A stretch of 64,000 bases of DNA from Gammaproteobacteria bacterium 45_16_T64 (GCA_002162955.1 MABD01000024.1:186001-250000); one strand, 5' to 3'; numbered from the stretch's first letter, positions 43,571 through 55,100 are shown. Made by a program: numbers and translations. Notes: generated from the sequence alone by a model not told the origin.

Positions 43571-46282
43571 ATGTTCCCAGTAGGAAAATTTAGGGCAGAT
43601 CGCCATATATCGAGCTATCTACGGCTGGACGCTGTCGCGCCACTGTATCGCCAATTGCCGCACTTTCTTATTATCAGTGCTCCGGCAGGCTATGGTAAAT
43701 CATCGCTGGCACAAGACCTGTTACGGCATCATGATAGCGAGTCCAAATCGAGTATCTGGCTTTCCCTGGATGATCGGGATGCGGAAGTTGGACGGTTTCT
43801 ATCATTATTGGCCGTTGGATTGGCGAAATTACTCAATGTAGATGAAGAGACGTCAGCATCGACGGAACCCTACTACAAGTCAGATGCTGGATTGCTCACG
43901 GATACCTGTGTGAGGCGTCTTAATCTAATTGAATCAGAAAAATCCCCCTTTGTACTTGTGCTAGATGACTACCATGAAGTGCAAAGTGACATCCTTAACA
44001 AAGCATTTAATAGTTTGCTCGCGTATTGGCCTGCTAATCTGACGTTGGTGGTAACCTGCCGTACCAATTGCACGTTGAAGTTGGCAAAATACGCGTTATC
44101 AGGCGGCTGTGAGCGTGTTGATTTAGATAAATTAAAATTCTCCAAAGCCCATATTTGTGACTTGGCGGCTGAGCAACAGCAACCTCAAGTGTCTGAGGAA
44201 TGGCTGGCGCAGGTAATGGACATAACAGAAGGCTGGCCTGTGGCTGTGCAGCTGGCGTGTTATCAATTGCGACACGGTGCGCAAATTGCTCTGGATGATG
44301 TTAAATACCACAGCGATATCGCGGAATTTTTTTGGGAGCAGATATTTGATGAGCTGCCCGAAGTTCAGAAAAGCCTATTAATTGCCTGCTCTATTGTCGA
44401 GCGTTTTGATGCATCGTTACTTGTTCATATTACTGAAGATGCCGATACACCGGTGCTACTAAACCAGTTGTTAAGTAGCAACTTATTCTTACAGAAAGCC
44501 AAAGATCAATCCCATTGGTACCGGGTGCACTCAACCTTGCGGACATTGCTGCAAGGGCAGTTTGTGTTATGGAACCACAAGAAACAACAAGCCTATGTGC
44601 TCAGGGCTATTCACTGGTGTTCAGAGCAAGGCTATATGGATGAAGCACTATACCTTTGTCAGCGCCATGGGCTGTGGAACATGGTCGCCGGTATACTGCG
44701 GGATAAAGGCGAGGAATATGTCAGTGTTGGGAGTTTTGAATTCCTGCACTATTGGTTTGAGAAGCTTGCTGATGACCTGATTGCTTCAGACCCGGTATTG
44801 ATTCTCTATCATGTATGGTCGATGCCGGAATATCGCCAAATTCATACAGGCAATTTATGGTTGGATCGGGCAGAAGAAATTATTGAGCCGGTGCTCGCGC
44901 TAAAAGAAGAAAACCAAGCTGTTATCGATAGTCAGCGAGTGCTGTCGCAGGTATTAGCGCTACGCGGATATGTGGCTCGGATTAGTGGCTGTTATGATGA
45001 TGCGGTGACCTACTCGGAGGCCGCGGTGGAGCTTTCTGCTAAGGTTCATCCCGCGATGCTAAGCCGGTTGTATATGACGCTGGGGCAGGATTATTATTTG
45101 CGAGGTGATTTGTTAGCCAGCGAAGTTGCCATCCAAAAATCTATTCAATTGGGCAAGCAATACAGTCAATCCCACAACGTGTTAATTGCGTTAGGTTACT
45201 TGATCGCGACACTGGCGTTGAGTGGACGGTTTAGGGATGCGCTAGCGCAATATGAGCAATGTAAAGAATGGTTTTGCAAAACGGGGTTTACTGATTTACC
45301 ACAAGCCGGCTTATTAAGTGATCTTGCCAACGATCTTTATCGAGAGATGGGTGATTTCGAACTTGCGAAGCAAGGTGTGGACGATACTCAGAAGTTTTGC
45401 AAAGTGGCGCCAGTCGGATTGCCTCACTTAGTGTCAAATATTCGTAGCTTCAGATTGGCAGTGGCACTAAATGATCAAAATTTAGCGAATAATGCATTGA
45501 TGGAGGCTGAGTTATTTAAGCGTTTGTTGGGAGTGTCATGGTCATTTGGTTGGGCGCCAGTGGAAGCGATGCGTGCGCAATACGAAATTCGTTGGGGCAA
45601 GCTAGTAGATGCTGATGAATGGTTCTTGCCGCGTGCGGAGCTACTATTTGAAACCGATGAATTTGCCCATGAATGCGAGCAATTCATCTACGTTGAATGG
45701 CTAATTGCCAAGAAGAGTGCGGATCAGGCTAAGCGTTTGTTGGATAGAATGGCGTGTCATGCGATTGCCAATAAGCGAGTATTGCACTTAATGAAAGTCA
45801 AAATAGCACAGGCTTTGCTATTGGAAAGTGCAGACCCGGTGCAGAGTGAACTTCTACTGATGGAGTCATTAAAATGTGCAGGTGACGAAGTGATACTCGG
45901 GCCTTTTTTGGAGGCGGGGCAGGGTATTGTCCCTATTCTCGCAAGAGTGAAGGTGCGTATGTATCAAGATTTTGATGCATTAAAATTATTGGAAAGACTC
46001 AACACTGCTGCGCTAACGCTATGGCCTACTAGCGATGTGGCATTGGATTCGAGTCGATTGAAAACCCTATCAAAACGCCAGATGACGATTTTGGGCTTGT
46101 TGGTAGAGGGCGCGCAGGACAAAGCGATTGCAAGAGCATTGGATATATCACCGGGGACTGTAAAAACGCATCTGCGAGCGATTTATCGAAAGCTAGAATG
46201 TAACAACCGTTCTTTGGCGGTTTCCATTGCTTTGGAAGAAGGGATTCAGTTTTTAGCGAGTAAAGAGCAGCAGGCGTCTTAG
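43571..46282 (+). CDS. MalT-like LuxR-family regulator (STAND ATPase)
   Basis: A 903-residue single-chain regulator: ATP site SAPAGYGKSSL (about residues 36-46), Walker B FVLVLDDYHEV near 125, the winged-helix and TPR-like middle part (about 330-800) and a LuxR HTH at the C terminus (LSKRQMTILGLLVEGAQDKAIARALDIS region, about 838-895). This is the MalT/LAL build, in which an inducer frees the protein to oligomerise and activate. The target genes are unknown; nothing metabolic lies close by. An inverted repeat CCGGAGGA/TCCTCCGG (43480-43516) lies upstream. Confidence 0.9.
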   Translation: MFPVGKFRADRHISSYLRLDAVAPLYRQLPHFLIISAPAGYGKSSLAQDLLRHHDSESKSSIWLSLDDRDAEVGRFLSLLAVGLAKLLNVDEETSASTEPYYKSDAGLLTDTCVRRLNLIESEKSPFVLVLDDYHEVQSDILNKAFNSLLAYWPANLTLVVTCRTNCTLKLAKYALSGGCERVDLDKLKFSKAHICDLAAEQQQPQVSEEWLAQVMDITEGWPVAVQLACYQLRHGAQIALDDVKYHSDIAEFFWEQIFDELPEVQKSLLIACSIVERFDASLLVHITEDADTPVLLNQLLSSNLFLQKAKDQSHWYRVHSTLRTLLQGQFVLWNHKKQQAYVLRAIHWCSEQGYMDEALYLCQRHGLWNMVAGILRDKGEEYVSVGSFEFLHYWFEKLADDLIASDPVLILYHVWSMPEYRQIHTGNLWLDRAEEIIEPVLALKEENQAVIDSQRVLSQVLALRGYVARISGCYDDAVTYSEAAVELSAKVHPAMLSRLYMTLGQDYYLRGDLLASEVAIQKSIQLGKQYSQSHNVLIALGYLIATLALSGRFRDALAQYEQCKEWFCKTGFTDLPQAGLLSDLANDLYREMGDFELAKQGVDDTQKFCKVAPVGLPHLVSNIRSFRLAVALNDQNLANNALMEAELFKRLLGVSWSFGWAPVEAMRAQYEIRWGKLVDADEWFLPRAELLFETDEFAHECEQFIYVEWLIAKKSADQAKRLLDRMACHAIANKRVLHLMKVKIAQALLLESADPVQSELLLMESLKCAGDEVILGPFLEAGQGIVPILARVKVRMYQDFDALKLLERLNTAALTLWPTSDVALDSSRLKTLSKRQMTILGLLVEGAQDKAIARALDISPGTVKTHLRAIYRKLECNNRSLAVSIALEEGIQFLASKEQQAS

Positions 46283-46307
46283 CCTGCTGAACTAGGCAAT
46301 AAGCAAA

Positions 46308-46874
46308 TTAACCTTCAGTGCCAAGCATCTCTAGCTTAAGGCTTTTCTGTGCAGGGTTTTCGCTTAACCAGATGCCAAATAGTGCTTTCTTAAAGTCTAC
46401 ACCTTCGATTGTTTTTGCGAGGGCTGTATTCTTAAAAACCTTGATACCTTCTTGTGGTACGTAAACCATTTCAAAAACGTCGCCTTCTTTGATCTCATCT
46501 TTAAAGGTCGCCAACAGTGTATCGATCTTAGCTTGCATGGCGGGGTCTTTCTTGCCGCCAAGCGCATTGTCAAACCCTTCTTTAGTGGCTTCGGTCATCT
46601 TCTCACTGGTGATCAAACCAGAGACGATATGGAGGCGAAGGGCCATAGGCTCATCAGCATTAATGATCTTTTTTGCATCTTGATCTTTGTTTTGCAGGTA
46701 AAGCCCGCCAACATAAAGATCCATAAAGAATTTCTCACGAACACCAGCACCATTAAGGTTTAATGATGAACCGCTGGTAGTTAGCGTATCAGGCATATCG
46801 ATGCCACCAATTTCGGTCGCTGCTACCTGAGTGCTAAATAATGCCGCAATAATAAGTGATGCAAATTTCTTCAT
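46308..46874 (-). CDS. Exported chalcone isomerase-like protein
   Basis: A 188-residue protein with a signal peptide (cleavage after AAT region, about residue 19) and the chalcone isomerase-like fold of Pfam Chalcone_3: GAGVREKFFMDLYVGGLYL near residue 43 is the hallmark. Bacterial members are thought to bind fatty acids or act in the envelope; no flavonoid role is implied. ATG at 46874 follows AGGAGG by nine bases. It ends 25 bases from the MalT-like gene in convergent orientation. Confidence 0.85.
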   Translation of the reverse strand: MKKFASLIIAALFSTQVAATEIGGIDMPDTLTTSGSSLNLNGAGVREKFFMDLYVGGLYLQNKDQDAKKIINADEPMALRLHIVSGLITSEKMTEATKEGFDNALGGKKDPAMQAKIDTLLATFKDEIKEGDVFEMVYVPQEGIKVFKNTALAKTIEGVDFKKALFGIWLSENPAQKSLKLEMLGTEG

Positions 46875-47231
46875 TGAGTGAAGCCTCCTAATGATACGTA
46901 AATTGACAATCTGTCATATTGTTGTTGATATGTCGTGCCGAGATACCCTGTATTTTTAGCGAAAACTAATCCCTTTGTGACTGGTTAGTTTCGTTTGTTT
47001 TCGAAAGCATTCACTCTCGACGCTTATTTTTATCGGGTTCGTTCCAACTGTTATCCCTGCAGCCTATGTACTATAAGCATTCCGAAGTAAAATAGGTCAA
47101 CCAAGGAAACAGTTCTGAAACGAATGTTTATAATAACTTATTGAGATATTAGTGCATCAATTAAATTCATAAAATTGACGGATTTCGCAGATTTTACAGA
47201 AAAATAGCGACACGATTTAGCTTAGGGATAT
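46875..47231. other. Intergenic region of 357 bases, divergent promoters only
   Basis: No open frame of note and no RNA-gene structure is seen. The left part carries the ribosome site of the chalcone-like gene and a short dyad TGACA-ATC-TGTCA at 46904-46916, about 30 bases before that gene, which may be an operator. The remainder is AT-rich. Confidence 0.5.
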
Positions 47232-47651
47232 ATGGAATACTTTTTGTTAGGGCTGCATTCCTTTGTTGCAGCGACGTTAATACCGATCGGTTCAGAGGCC
47301 ACACTTCTCTTATTGTTGGAGTCAGGGGGGCTACCCTGGCTACTGTTGGCCGTAGCAACGTTGGGTAATACAGTGGGTGCGATAGTGAACTGGGGCATCG
47401 GAAGGTATTTACTGCGGTTTCAGGATCGTGGTTGGTTTCCCATAAGCTCTGAAGCGCTAGAGAAGGCACAACAAGAATTTAGACGAAAAGGGGTCTGGGT
47501 ACTACTATTAGCCTGGCTTCCGATTGTGGGAGACCCATTAACGTTTGTGGCAGGTGCGCTTCGGGTCAACTTTGCACTGTTTGTGTTTCTGGTAGGGTTC
47601 GGTAAGTGTATGAGGTATATGGTATTTGTCTTACCGTACTGGGCATTGTAA
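47232..47651 (+). CDS. YqaA-like DedA/SNARE-associated membrane protein
   Basis: A 139-residue inner-membrane protein of the YqaA branch of the DedA-like families. It shows the re-entrant pattern PIGSEATLLLLLESGG near residue 18 and the GNTVGAIVNWGIGRY helix near residue 45, followed by LLLAWLPIVGDPLTFVAGALR, where the Pro-Gly-Asp segment is typical. DedA proteins move lipids or keep envelope homeostasis; this branch is little studied. It stands as a single gene. Confidence 0.83.
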   Translation: MEYFLLGLHSFVAATLIPIGSEATLLLLLESGGLPWLLLAVATLGNTVGAIVNWGIGRYLLRFQDRGWFPISSEALEKAQQEFRRKGVWVLLLAWLPIVGDPLTFVAGALRVNFALFVFLVGFGKCMRYMVFVLPYWAL

Positions 47652-47877
47652 TACAAGAGGTGAAAACTGACGTTAGCGCCGCAATGGAGCGTCTTTTTTA
47701 GCTATTGACCTTGCTGACATAACACGGCAAGATAGCCACCGTTCAAAAAAGGGAGCTTTGTTCTCCATTTGTACGTGAAAGTTTGAAGGGTGCAGGGTAA
47801 TTTCGCAGCTTTATATGACTATATTATGTCGCTGCTCCGTGCACTAAAATTTACCTTACAAGTAAGCCGAGGATTTT

Positions 47878-48627
47878 ATGAAGGTTCTTGTTGCTATCAA
47901 ACGAGTTGTTGATGCTAACGTAAAAGTACGTGTTGCAGCAGATAACAGCGGCGTTGATCTAAACAATGTAAAGATGGCTATGAACCCTTTCTGCGAGATT
48001 GGTGTTGAAGAAGCCGTTCGCTTAAAAGAGAAAGGTGTTGCTACTGAGATCGTTGCTGTAGCTATCGGTCCTAAAACTGCCCAAGAGCAACTACGTACCG
48101 CTTTAGCACTCGGTGCTGATCGTGCGATTTTGGTTGAATCTGAGGAAGAAGTTCAACCTCTAGCGGTTGCTAAAATCCTTAAAGCTATCGTAGATGAAGA
48201 GCAGCCTGGTCTTGTACTTCTTGGTAAGCAATCAATCGATGCTGATAACAACCAAACTGGTCAGATGCTTGCAGCATTGGCTGGCATGGGTCAGGGTACT
48301 TTTGCTTCTGAAGTAAATGTAGAAGACGGCAAAGTGAAAGTGACTCGTGAAATCGACGGCGGTTTGCAAACTGTTGAGCTTACTCTTCCTGCAGTGGTTA
48401 CCACTGACCTTCGTTTGAATGAGCCTCGTTATGCGTCTCTTCCAAACATCATGAAGGCGAAGAAGAAGCCTCTAGCGGCTAAAGCACCTGCTGATTACGG
48501 TGTTGACGTTGCTCCTCGTGTTAAGACTCTTAAAGTAAGCCCTCCAGCAGAGCGTTCTGCAGGTATCAAGGTTGAGAGTGTAGCGGAGCTTGTAGATAAA
48601 CTGAAAAACGAAGCGAAGGTACTATAA
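47878..48627 (+). CDS. etfB: Electron transfer flavoprotein, beta subunit
   Basis: The small ETF subunit, which binds AMP and the structural edge of FAD and carries the recognition loop for acyl-CoA dehydrogenases. [19 protein letters not shown] at the N terminus, [16 protein letters not shown] and the [19 protein letters not shown] stretch (about residues 118-136) are typical. Length 249 is normal. The strong GAGGA site and the biased codon choice (GTT, GCT, GGT, CGT in most places) point to high expression. etfA follows with no spacer. Confidence 0.95.
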   Translation: MKVLVAIKRVVDANVKVRVAADNSGVDLNNVKMAMNPFCEIGVEEAVRLKEKGVATEIVAVAIGPKTAQEQLRTALALGADRAILVESEEEVQPLAVAKILKAIVDEEQPGLVLLGKQSIDADNNQTGQMLAALAGMGQGTFASEVNVEDGKVKVTREIDGGLQTVELTLPAVVTTDLRLNEPRYASLPNIMKAKKKPLAAKAPADYGVDVAPRVKTLKVSPPAERSAGIKVESVAELVDKLKNEAKVL

Positions 48628-49557
48628 ATGAGCGTTTTAGTTTATGCAGAACACGACAATGCAAGCCTTAAAGCAGCAACGTTAAACGTTGTTACTGCAG
48701 CACAGGCTATCGGTGGTGATATCACAGTACTTGTTGCTGGTTCTAACTGTAGCGCTGCTGCAGAAGAAGCTGCAAAAGTTGCTGGTGTTGCTAAAGTTAT
48801 CGTTGCAGACAACGCAGCGTACGCAAACCAGTTAGCAGAAAATATTGCTGAGTTAGTAGCAGAGCTTGGAAAAGACTACGGTTATATCCTTGCACCTTCT
48901 ACTACTACTGGTAAGAACTTCCTACCTCGCGTAGCGGCACTGCTTGATGTTCAGATGATTTCTGATATCTCTGGTGTTGAAAGTGCAGATACTTTCTTGC
49001 GTCCTATCTATGCAGGTAACGCAATTGCAACTGTACAAAGTTCAGATGCAATCAAAGTGCTAACCGTTCGTGGTACTGCGTTCGACGCAGCAGCTACTGA
49101 AGGTGGTTCTGCGACTGTTGAAGCGACTGACATTGCTAAAGACGCTGGTGTATCTAGCTTCGTTGGCGAAGAAATCGCTAAGTCAGATCGTCCTGAGCTT
49201 ACTGCTGCTAGCATCATCATCTCTGGTGGTCGTGGTATGCAGAATGGCGAAAACTTCAAGCTACTTGAAGCGGTTGCTGACAAGCTAGGCGCTGGTGTTG
49301 GTGCATCACGTGCCGCAGTAGATGCTGGATTTGTTCCTAACGATATGCAGGTTGGTCAAACAGGTAAAATTGTTGCTCCTGACCTATATATCGCTGTTGG
49401 TATCTCCGGTGCTATCCAGCACTTGGCAGGTATGAAAGACAGTAAAGTGATTGTTGCTATCAACAAAGACGAAGAAGCGCCTATTTTCCAGGTTGCTGAT
49501 TACGGACTTGTTGCTGATCTATTTGAAGCCGTTCCTGAATTGGAAAAAGCGCTTTAA
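48628..49557 (+). CDS. etfA: Electron transfer flavoprotein, alpha subunit
   Basis: The large ETF subunit, which holds FAD in its C-terminal domain: [18 protein letters not shown] (near residue 192) and [15 protein letters not shown] (near residue 255) are the FAD-binding signatures. Length 309 is normal. It starts right after the etfB stop and ends at a strong terminator. The pair would take electrons from acyl-CoA dehydrogenases such as the one at 17313; ETF-quinone oxidoreductase is not in the window. Codon use is like that of etfB, with strong bias. Confidence 0.95.
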   Translation: MSVLVYAEHDNASLKAATLNVVTAAQAIGGDITVLVAGSNCSAAAEEAAKVAGVAKVIVADNAAYANQLAENIAELVAELGKDYGYILAPSTTTGKNFLPRVAALLDVQMISDISGVESADTFLRPIYAGNAIATVQSSDAIKVLTVRGTAFDAAATEGGSATVEATDIAKDAGVSSFVGEEIAKSDRPELTAASIIISGGRGMQNGENFKLLEAVADKLGAGVGASRAAVDAGFVPNDMQVGQTGKIVAPDLYIAVGISGAIQHLAGMKDSKVIVAINKDEEAPIFQVADYGLVADLFEAVPELEKAL

Positions 49558-49580
49558 ATATCGGATTAACAATCCCTTAA

Positions 49581-49606
49581 AAAAACCCGGCTTTTGCCGG
49601 GTTTTT
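49581..49606 (+). terminator. Rho-independent terminator of etfBA
   Basis: AAAAACCCGGC pairs with GCCGGGTTTTT around TTTT; the T run continues for two further bases. It lies 24 bases after the etfA stop. Confidence 0.93.
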
Positions 49607-49759
49607 TTATGCCTGTATAAAAGTGAATGCGCCAGCGAGCCCAGAGTGCGACAAGAAGAATAATGGGTGCGACAATTTGTCACATCCGCTAAGTGGTTGA
49701 TCTTGATATGATCGTTCAAAATTTGAAGATCAAAAATTAGGACTTAACTGGGGTTGTTT

Positions 49760-51796
49760 ATGAAGTACTGGGGAATGTCTCTTATTGCATTATCAGTTGC
49801 AAGCACGCTGTCGACACATGCACACGCCAATTCATTACCTGTCATTATCGTAGAAGGTGAGAAAACATCCTTTTCGACGACGCTGGAAAATCAAAATACT
49901 GTAAATCCAGATTCAACCGCTTTGCTCAAGGGTATTGCAGGCGCCGCAGTGGTTAAAAACGGCCCACTAACAGGCTTTGCGCAATACCGCGGCATGTATG
50001 GTCAGCGAATCAACACTATCGTTGACGGCGTAACTTACACCGCCGGTGGTCCTAATTGGATGGATGCCCCATTGCACTATGCGCCCTCATCGCAGGTGCA
50101 GAGTATTCGTATCTATCGTGGCATAGCCCCCGTTAGCAGCGGCCAGGAAACTATTGGTGGTAGTGTGATTGTAGACACTAAGCGTGGTGATTTTTCTGAC
50201 TCTGCAGAACTGGGTATATCTGGAGAGCTTGGGGTGGGTGCTGAAAGTAATGGCGGTACCTTTGCCACCAACGCATTCCTATTGCTAAATAACAACAGCC
50301 ATTGGTTAAGTGCTAAGGCCCTTACCGAAAACGGCGGTGATTACGAGTTTGGTGAAAAAGATGGTGAAGTCACACCATCAGAATACGAGCGTGAACGGTA
50401 TGACGTAGACTACGGTTTTCGAAACGGTGCTAACGATTTTTCTATCGGCGGTGGACGAAACGAAACAGGTGATGCAGGTACCCCTTCATTGCCGATGGAT
50501 CTTCGCTATGTCGATACCGACGTGTATCGAGCGGCTTACACCTTTACAGGGCTGTCTGGAATCTTTAGCGCCAAAATCTACGGTAATGATGTAGAGCATG
50601 AAATGACAAACCATCACTTGCGTGAAGTACCCGCAATGGCGATGAATTATCGGACAGCACTAGCGACCAGTGAATCCCTTGGGGGGAAGATCACCTATCA
50701 AGGTACTGGAAGCTGGGGTTATATTGTCGGTGTAGATGCTAATACCGCGACACATGATACCGATGTAACGAATCCCAATAATGCAACATTCTTAGTAAAG
50801 AACTTTAATAACGTGACGCGAGATGTTTACGGCATTTTCGCTGAAATGGAATTTGGTCTAACGGATTCGTTAAGCTTAGATACCGGGTTGCGCGTAAACC
50901 AAGTCAATATGGATGCAGATGAGGTCGAGTTTGCTGGGGTAATGGGGGATATGGCAACGATGTTATCGATGCTTAGTTCCGCATTTAATACCGCCGATAG
51001 AAGTCAGCAAGATACTTTAGTGGATTGGGTCGCCACATTAACCCATGAAGCATCAAGCGACACTTCTGTTTATGTTGGCCTCGCGCGTAAAAGCCGTGCG
51101 CCAAGTTATCAAGAGCGTTATTTGTGGGCACCATTGGAATCCACTGGTGGGTTAGCGGATGGTAATACCTATGCGGGTGACATTGAGCTAAGCCCTGAGG
51201 TGTCCCATGAGATTAATCTCGGTTCAGATATGACAATCGGTGAGCTAACACTAAGCCCAAGAATTTTCTATCGCCATGTTGATGATTATATCCAAGGTGT
51301 GGCTATTGCTGGTGTTCCCGCAGACCTACAGTTTGCCAACGTAGATGCGAGATTTTACGGAGCAGATATGAATTGGTCTTACGCCATGAATGACGCTTGG
51401 ACATTTCGCGGCGTCGTGAATTATGTGCGAGGGGAGCGTAAAGATGTTAGCGATGATATTTATCGTGTAGCACCCACCAACGGATTGTACGCGCTAGATT
51501 ATGATGCTGAGCGCTGGGGGATGAGTATAGAAAATCACTTATTCGATAAGCAGACCCGTGTTGCGGAAACCAATGGTGAAGAAGAGACTGAAGGTTATGG
51601 GTTAGTTAATGCTTCTGCCTACTGGTTGATTGATGAAGCGATTACCGTGACTGCGGGAATAGAGAACCTTCTTGACAAACCTTACGCCAGTCACCTTGCT
51701 GGTTATAACCGCGCAGAGAATGATGACTTGGAAGTCGGCGAGCGTGTGCTGGGTAAGGGAAGGAATTATTATTTGCAGGGGCGGTGGGCGTTTTAG
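49760..51796 (+). CDS. TonB-dependent outer-membrane receptor, possibly for a metal
   Basis: A signal peptide (cleavage near residue 24, AHA-NSLP) precedes a plug domain (about 30-150: ALLKGIAGAAVVKNGPLTGFAQYRG, then RIYRGIAPVSSGQETIGGSVIV) and a 22-strand-type barrel ending in the aromatic QGRWAF. The TonB box is probably LPVIIVEGE after the signal peptide. An extracellular stretch near residue 285 (EHEMTNHHLREVPAMAMNY) and another near 400 (MGDMATMLSMLSS) are rich in Met and His, as seen in copper receptors of the OprC/NosA type; that link is inference. ATG at 49760 follows GGGG by six bases; an upstream TTG is less likely. Confidence 0.86.
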   Translation: MKYWGMSLIALSVASTLSTHAHANSLPVIIVEGEKTSFSTTLENQNTVNPDSTALLKGIAGAAVVKNGPLTGFAQYRGMYGQRINTIVDGVTYTAGGPNWMDAPLHYAPSSQVQSIRIYRGIAPVSSGQETIGGSVIVDTKRGDFSDSAELGISGELGVGAESNGGTFATNAFLLLNNNSHWLSAKALTENGGDYEFGEKDGEVTPSEYERERYDVDYGFRNGANDFSIGGGRNETGDAGTPSLPMDLRYVDTDVYRAAYTFTGLSGIFSAKIYGNDVEHEMTNHHLREVPAMAMNYRTALATSESLGGKITYQGTGSWGYIVGVDANTATHDTDVTNPNNATFLVKNFNNVTRDVYGIFAEMEFGLTDSLSLDTGLRVNQVNMDADEVEFAGVMGDMATMLSMLSSAFNTADRSQQDTLVDWVATLTHEASSDTSVYVGLARKSRAPSYQERYLWAPLESTGGLADGNTYAGDIELSPEVSHEINLGSDMTIGELTLSPRIFYRHVDDYIQGVAIAGVPADLQFANVDARFYGADMNWSYAMNDAWTFRGVVNYVRGERKDVSDDIYRVAPTNGLYALDYDAERWGMSIENHLFDKQTRVAETNGEEETEGYGLVNASAYWLIDEAITVTAGIENLLDKPYASHLAGYNRAENDDLEVGERVLGKGRNYYLQGRWAF

Positions 51797-52100
51797 ATAA
51801 GTTTTTACTTTGGCCGGTCGATAGATTGAGTGAAACTGAGTAAGGTGAGATTCTGAAACTGGCCTTACTCAGTTTGTATGTATTTAGTAAATTGTCCTCT
51901 TTGGCTATAGATCTCGCTGATTAATTTTTGTTAATATTCACGCCGAAATTTGGAACAGTTTTGTTTCGTTGTTGTCGTGCATGAAGTTATTACTCACAGG
52001 GATCGGTGGGCCGTCTAAAACCCCCTTTATTTGTCAGTGACCATTACTTTGGTTTAGTGGTGAGGCGTCGCGCGCGTGAATTAATTAGGGGAATAGTTTG
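51797..52100. other. Intergenic region of 304 bases with a 13-base inverted repeat
   Basis: AAACTGAGTAAGG (51833-51845) and CCTTACTCAGTTT (51863-51875) are perfect complements around a 17-base loop, probably the terminator of the receptor gene though no long T run follows. The rest, AT-rich with an AGGGGA ribosome site at its end, should hold the promoter of the Rhs-type gene. No other frame or RNA gene is seen. Confidence 0.5.
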
Positions 52101-55100
52101 ATGAGTACCGCTCGCTCAATATCGAATAAACTCACGGCAGTGTTAATTGCATTTTTGGCGCTATTAACGGTGAGCACATTGGCTACCGCTCGTGCCATTG
52201 ATGAAGAAAGTTATTACGTGTTTCAAGCCAACGCTGATGACGGTGGCTATCTTTATCTCCAGGCGCGTGATGAATTTATCTTAATTGCTAATGACATTGT
52301 TATTCCCATAGCGCTAGGTAGTGATACCCCTAGTTATCAAACTGCTCTAGGTGTTGTGTCTGCGTTAGAAGGTCAGCAACTCGAGCCAAGAACAACGCTC
52401 CCAATTTTTAGTGATCTTGTCCAAACGAAATATTTGGTCGGGGATGTGACGGGCGATGGTGTTTCTGAAATATTCATTCCAGCATTAGGCGTATTTATTA
52501 CGGGCCTAGAAGGAGAGCATGGCGGAAACCCTTACATTCTTGCGCAGTATTCTGAAATTGATGGCATAGTCGTTAACTATTATGACGCGTTGACCAATAC
52601 CCTAATCGTTAAACCAGGCTTGTCCTTTGATTTAAAAGATCTTAACGGCGACGGACGATTTGATCTTGTTATAAAGCAGCCTGGTAGTGCGGATCAGGTT
52701 GTGAGTGCGGATGTAGATGGCAAGTTCTCTACTGGCAGCAATGGAGACGTAGCTGAGCCGGGTACAACAAACAGTAGCGCGAACCTTGAAGGAGCTACTA
52801 TCGTGGCCGGAGCAGTAGCAGGGAGCTTTTCTGTTGAATCCGGTGCGGCCAATTATTCTATTAGTTTAAGTGCGCCAACTGGTACTGCCGGCGTGACTCC
52901 AAAATTTTCGTTATCTTATAACAGCAATGTTGGGAATGGCACGGTTGGATTGGGTTGGAGCTTGAATGGCCTAACAATGATTACTCGTTGTGCCAAGAAC
53001 TATCTTCATGATGGTAAGCGATCTATAGAGTGGTATGGGACTTGGTGGGATGAGGATCCTAATGGGGCGCCATTCGATTTTGATGCTGAGCAAAACCTAT
53101 GTTTGGATGGTCAAAAACTAGTGTTAGTGAGTGGAGAATACTGGAAGGATGGTGCTGAATATCGCACGGAGCAGGAATCTTTTGTACAAATTAAACAGCA
53201 TAGTGACTCTAGTAGTGCTTGGTTTGAAGTTAAGCATAAGTCTGGTGATGTATTCCAATACGGAAACACCAGTACGTCAAAGGCAGTACTAGGGAACAGA
53301 ACAACAACCTGGTCTGTCAACAGAATTGAAGATGCGGCCGGTAATTATATGTCGTATGAATATGATGCAAGTTATGCTCAGCAGGGCACTACATTAATTC
53401 AACGAATTGACTATACCGGTAATGACGCGGCAAATTTGGCACCCTATAACGCTGTAGTATTTGACTATGAAATACGCCCGTCGGATGACTATATCCTCAC
53501 GAATGATCCGAATAGCGGTCAAAAGTACTTTTTGAAAGAAAGACTAAGTAAAGTCACAAGCTTGGTTGAAGGTGAGGTATACAGAAGGTATGTTTTGGGC
53601 TACAGGACGGATGTTGACGACGCGTCGATGCTTAAAGAAATCTACGAGTGTAATGGTAGTGGCGAATGTTCTAATCCGACTGTTGTTGATTGGACACCAG
53701 ATAATTCGACCTATGAAATTACCGATGCGAACCAGCTAGTAGGCCACTTTGGTGACTCTGAAATTGACAATGACTTTGATTATGAGGTCATTCAATACCC
53801 CGATGTAAATGGTGACGGTTATCGAGATTTGTGTGGCCGCACTAAGGACGGTGTAAAGTGTGTGCTCGGAACACCCTCTGGGTTTGATGGTGAGGTTTGG
53901 GTAACTGCTATATGTAAGGACGGCTCCCCTGTGATGGGGTTCGGTGTGCAATGTGATAGCAAGGATAATTACAAGACGATCGCTTTTCTTGATGTAAATG
54001 GCGATGGTTTCGATGATTTGGTTTGGCGCGGTGATAATGGAGTTGGTGTTTCTTATGCCAGTCCATCGGAAGGGAAGTTTGGTTTAACACAGCAGGGCTT
54101 CTTAGGGCCGGAAAGTACAGATTTGCAAACGAATATTGCGGCGAATCGAGATGTTTTGGCCAGTGATACCAACGAAGATGACAATAAGTACAGTGTTAGG
54201 TTTCCAGATATTAATGGGGATGCTCTGCCTGACCTATGTTATAGGAACGACACAAATGGCGTCGTGTGTTATTTGAATAATTCCGATGTGGGGGATTCGT
54301 TCTCAGGTTGGGATATGGTTAATCCTATCATTACAGGCATATGTAAGGATGGCGACTCAAGTGCTCTAAAATGTAATAGTACGGATAACCACAAGACTAT
54401 CAATTATGTCGATCTTAATGGCGATGGTATGGATGACTTGTTTTTTAGGTCAGATACTTATGGATTGACCTATTTGATATCCAAAGGGAATAGCTTTTCC
54501 GATAGTAAATTCTGGTTCACCTATTGTAACAATGGAAACAGCACCTTTGAGTGTGAAGGGGAGGATGATTATAACTTCCAGTTTATGGATGTGAATGCAG
54601 ATGGCCTAAAAGACGTTTGTTGGACTACTCGTTATGGAAAAGTACATTGCGTATCAAATCCTGGAATGTATTTTTCCAATGGAAGAGTAATGACCCTAGA
54701 GAACCCTTTTAATTCTGCTTTGGCCAGCAGTAATGGTGATGGTGCTCCTGTTACTCAATTTAATGATTTTAACGCTGACGGGAAGCCAGATGCGTTCGTC
54801 TTGACTCAGAATCATCAGGGTAGCATCATCTATCTTGCTAAAGCTTCGGATTCTGGAATCAGTATTGAAATGGGTATTGCCAGTACGGGGACTTTCTGTC
54901 TAACCGAATGCAGCAAGAGGGATGTGTACAATACCATTCGTTTCGTTGATACAAACGGAGACGGTGTTACCGAAGTTGTTCATAGAACCAGCAATGGCAT
55001 TAAGATATACAATGTGGATGTTTCACCTAGGGCGGGGTATTTAGCGAAAATCACCAACGGTTTTGGATTGGAAACTTCTGTTGAATACTCGGATCTTAAT

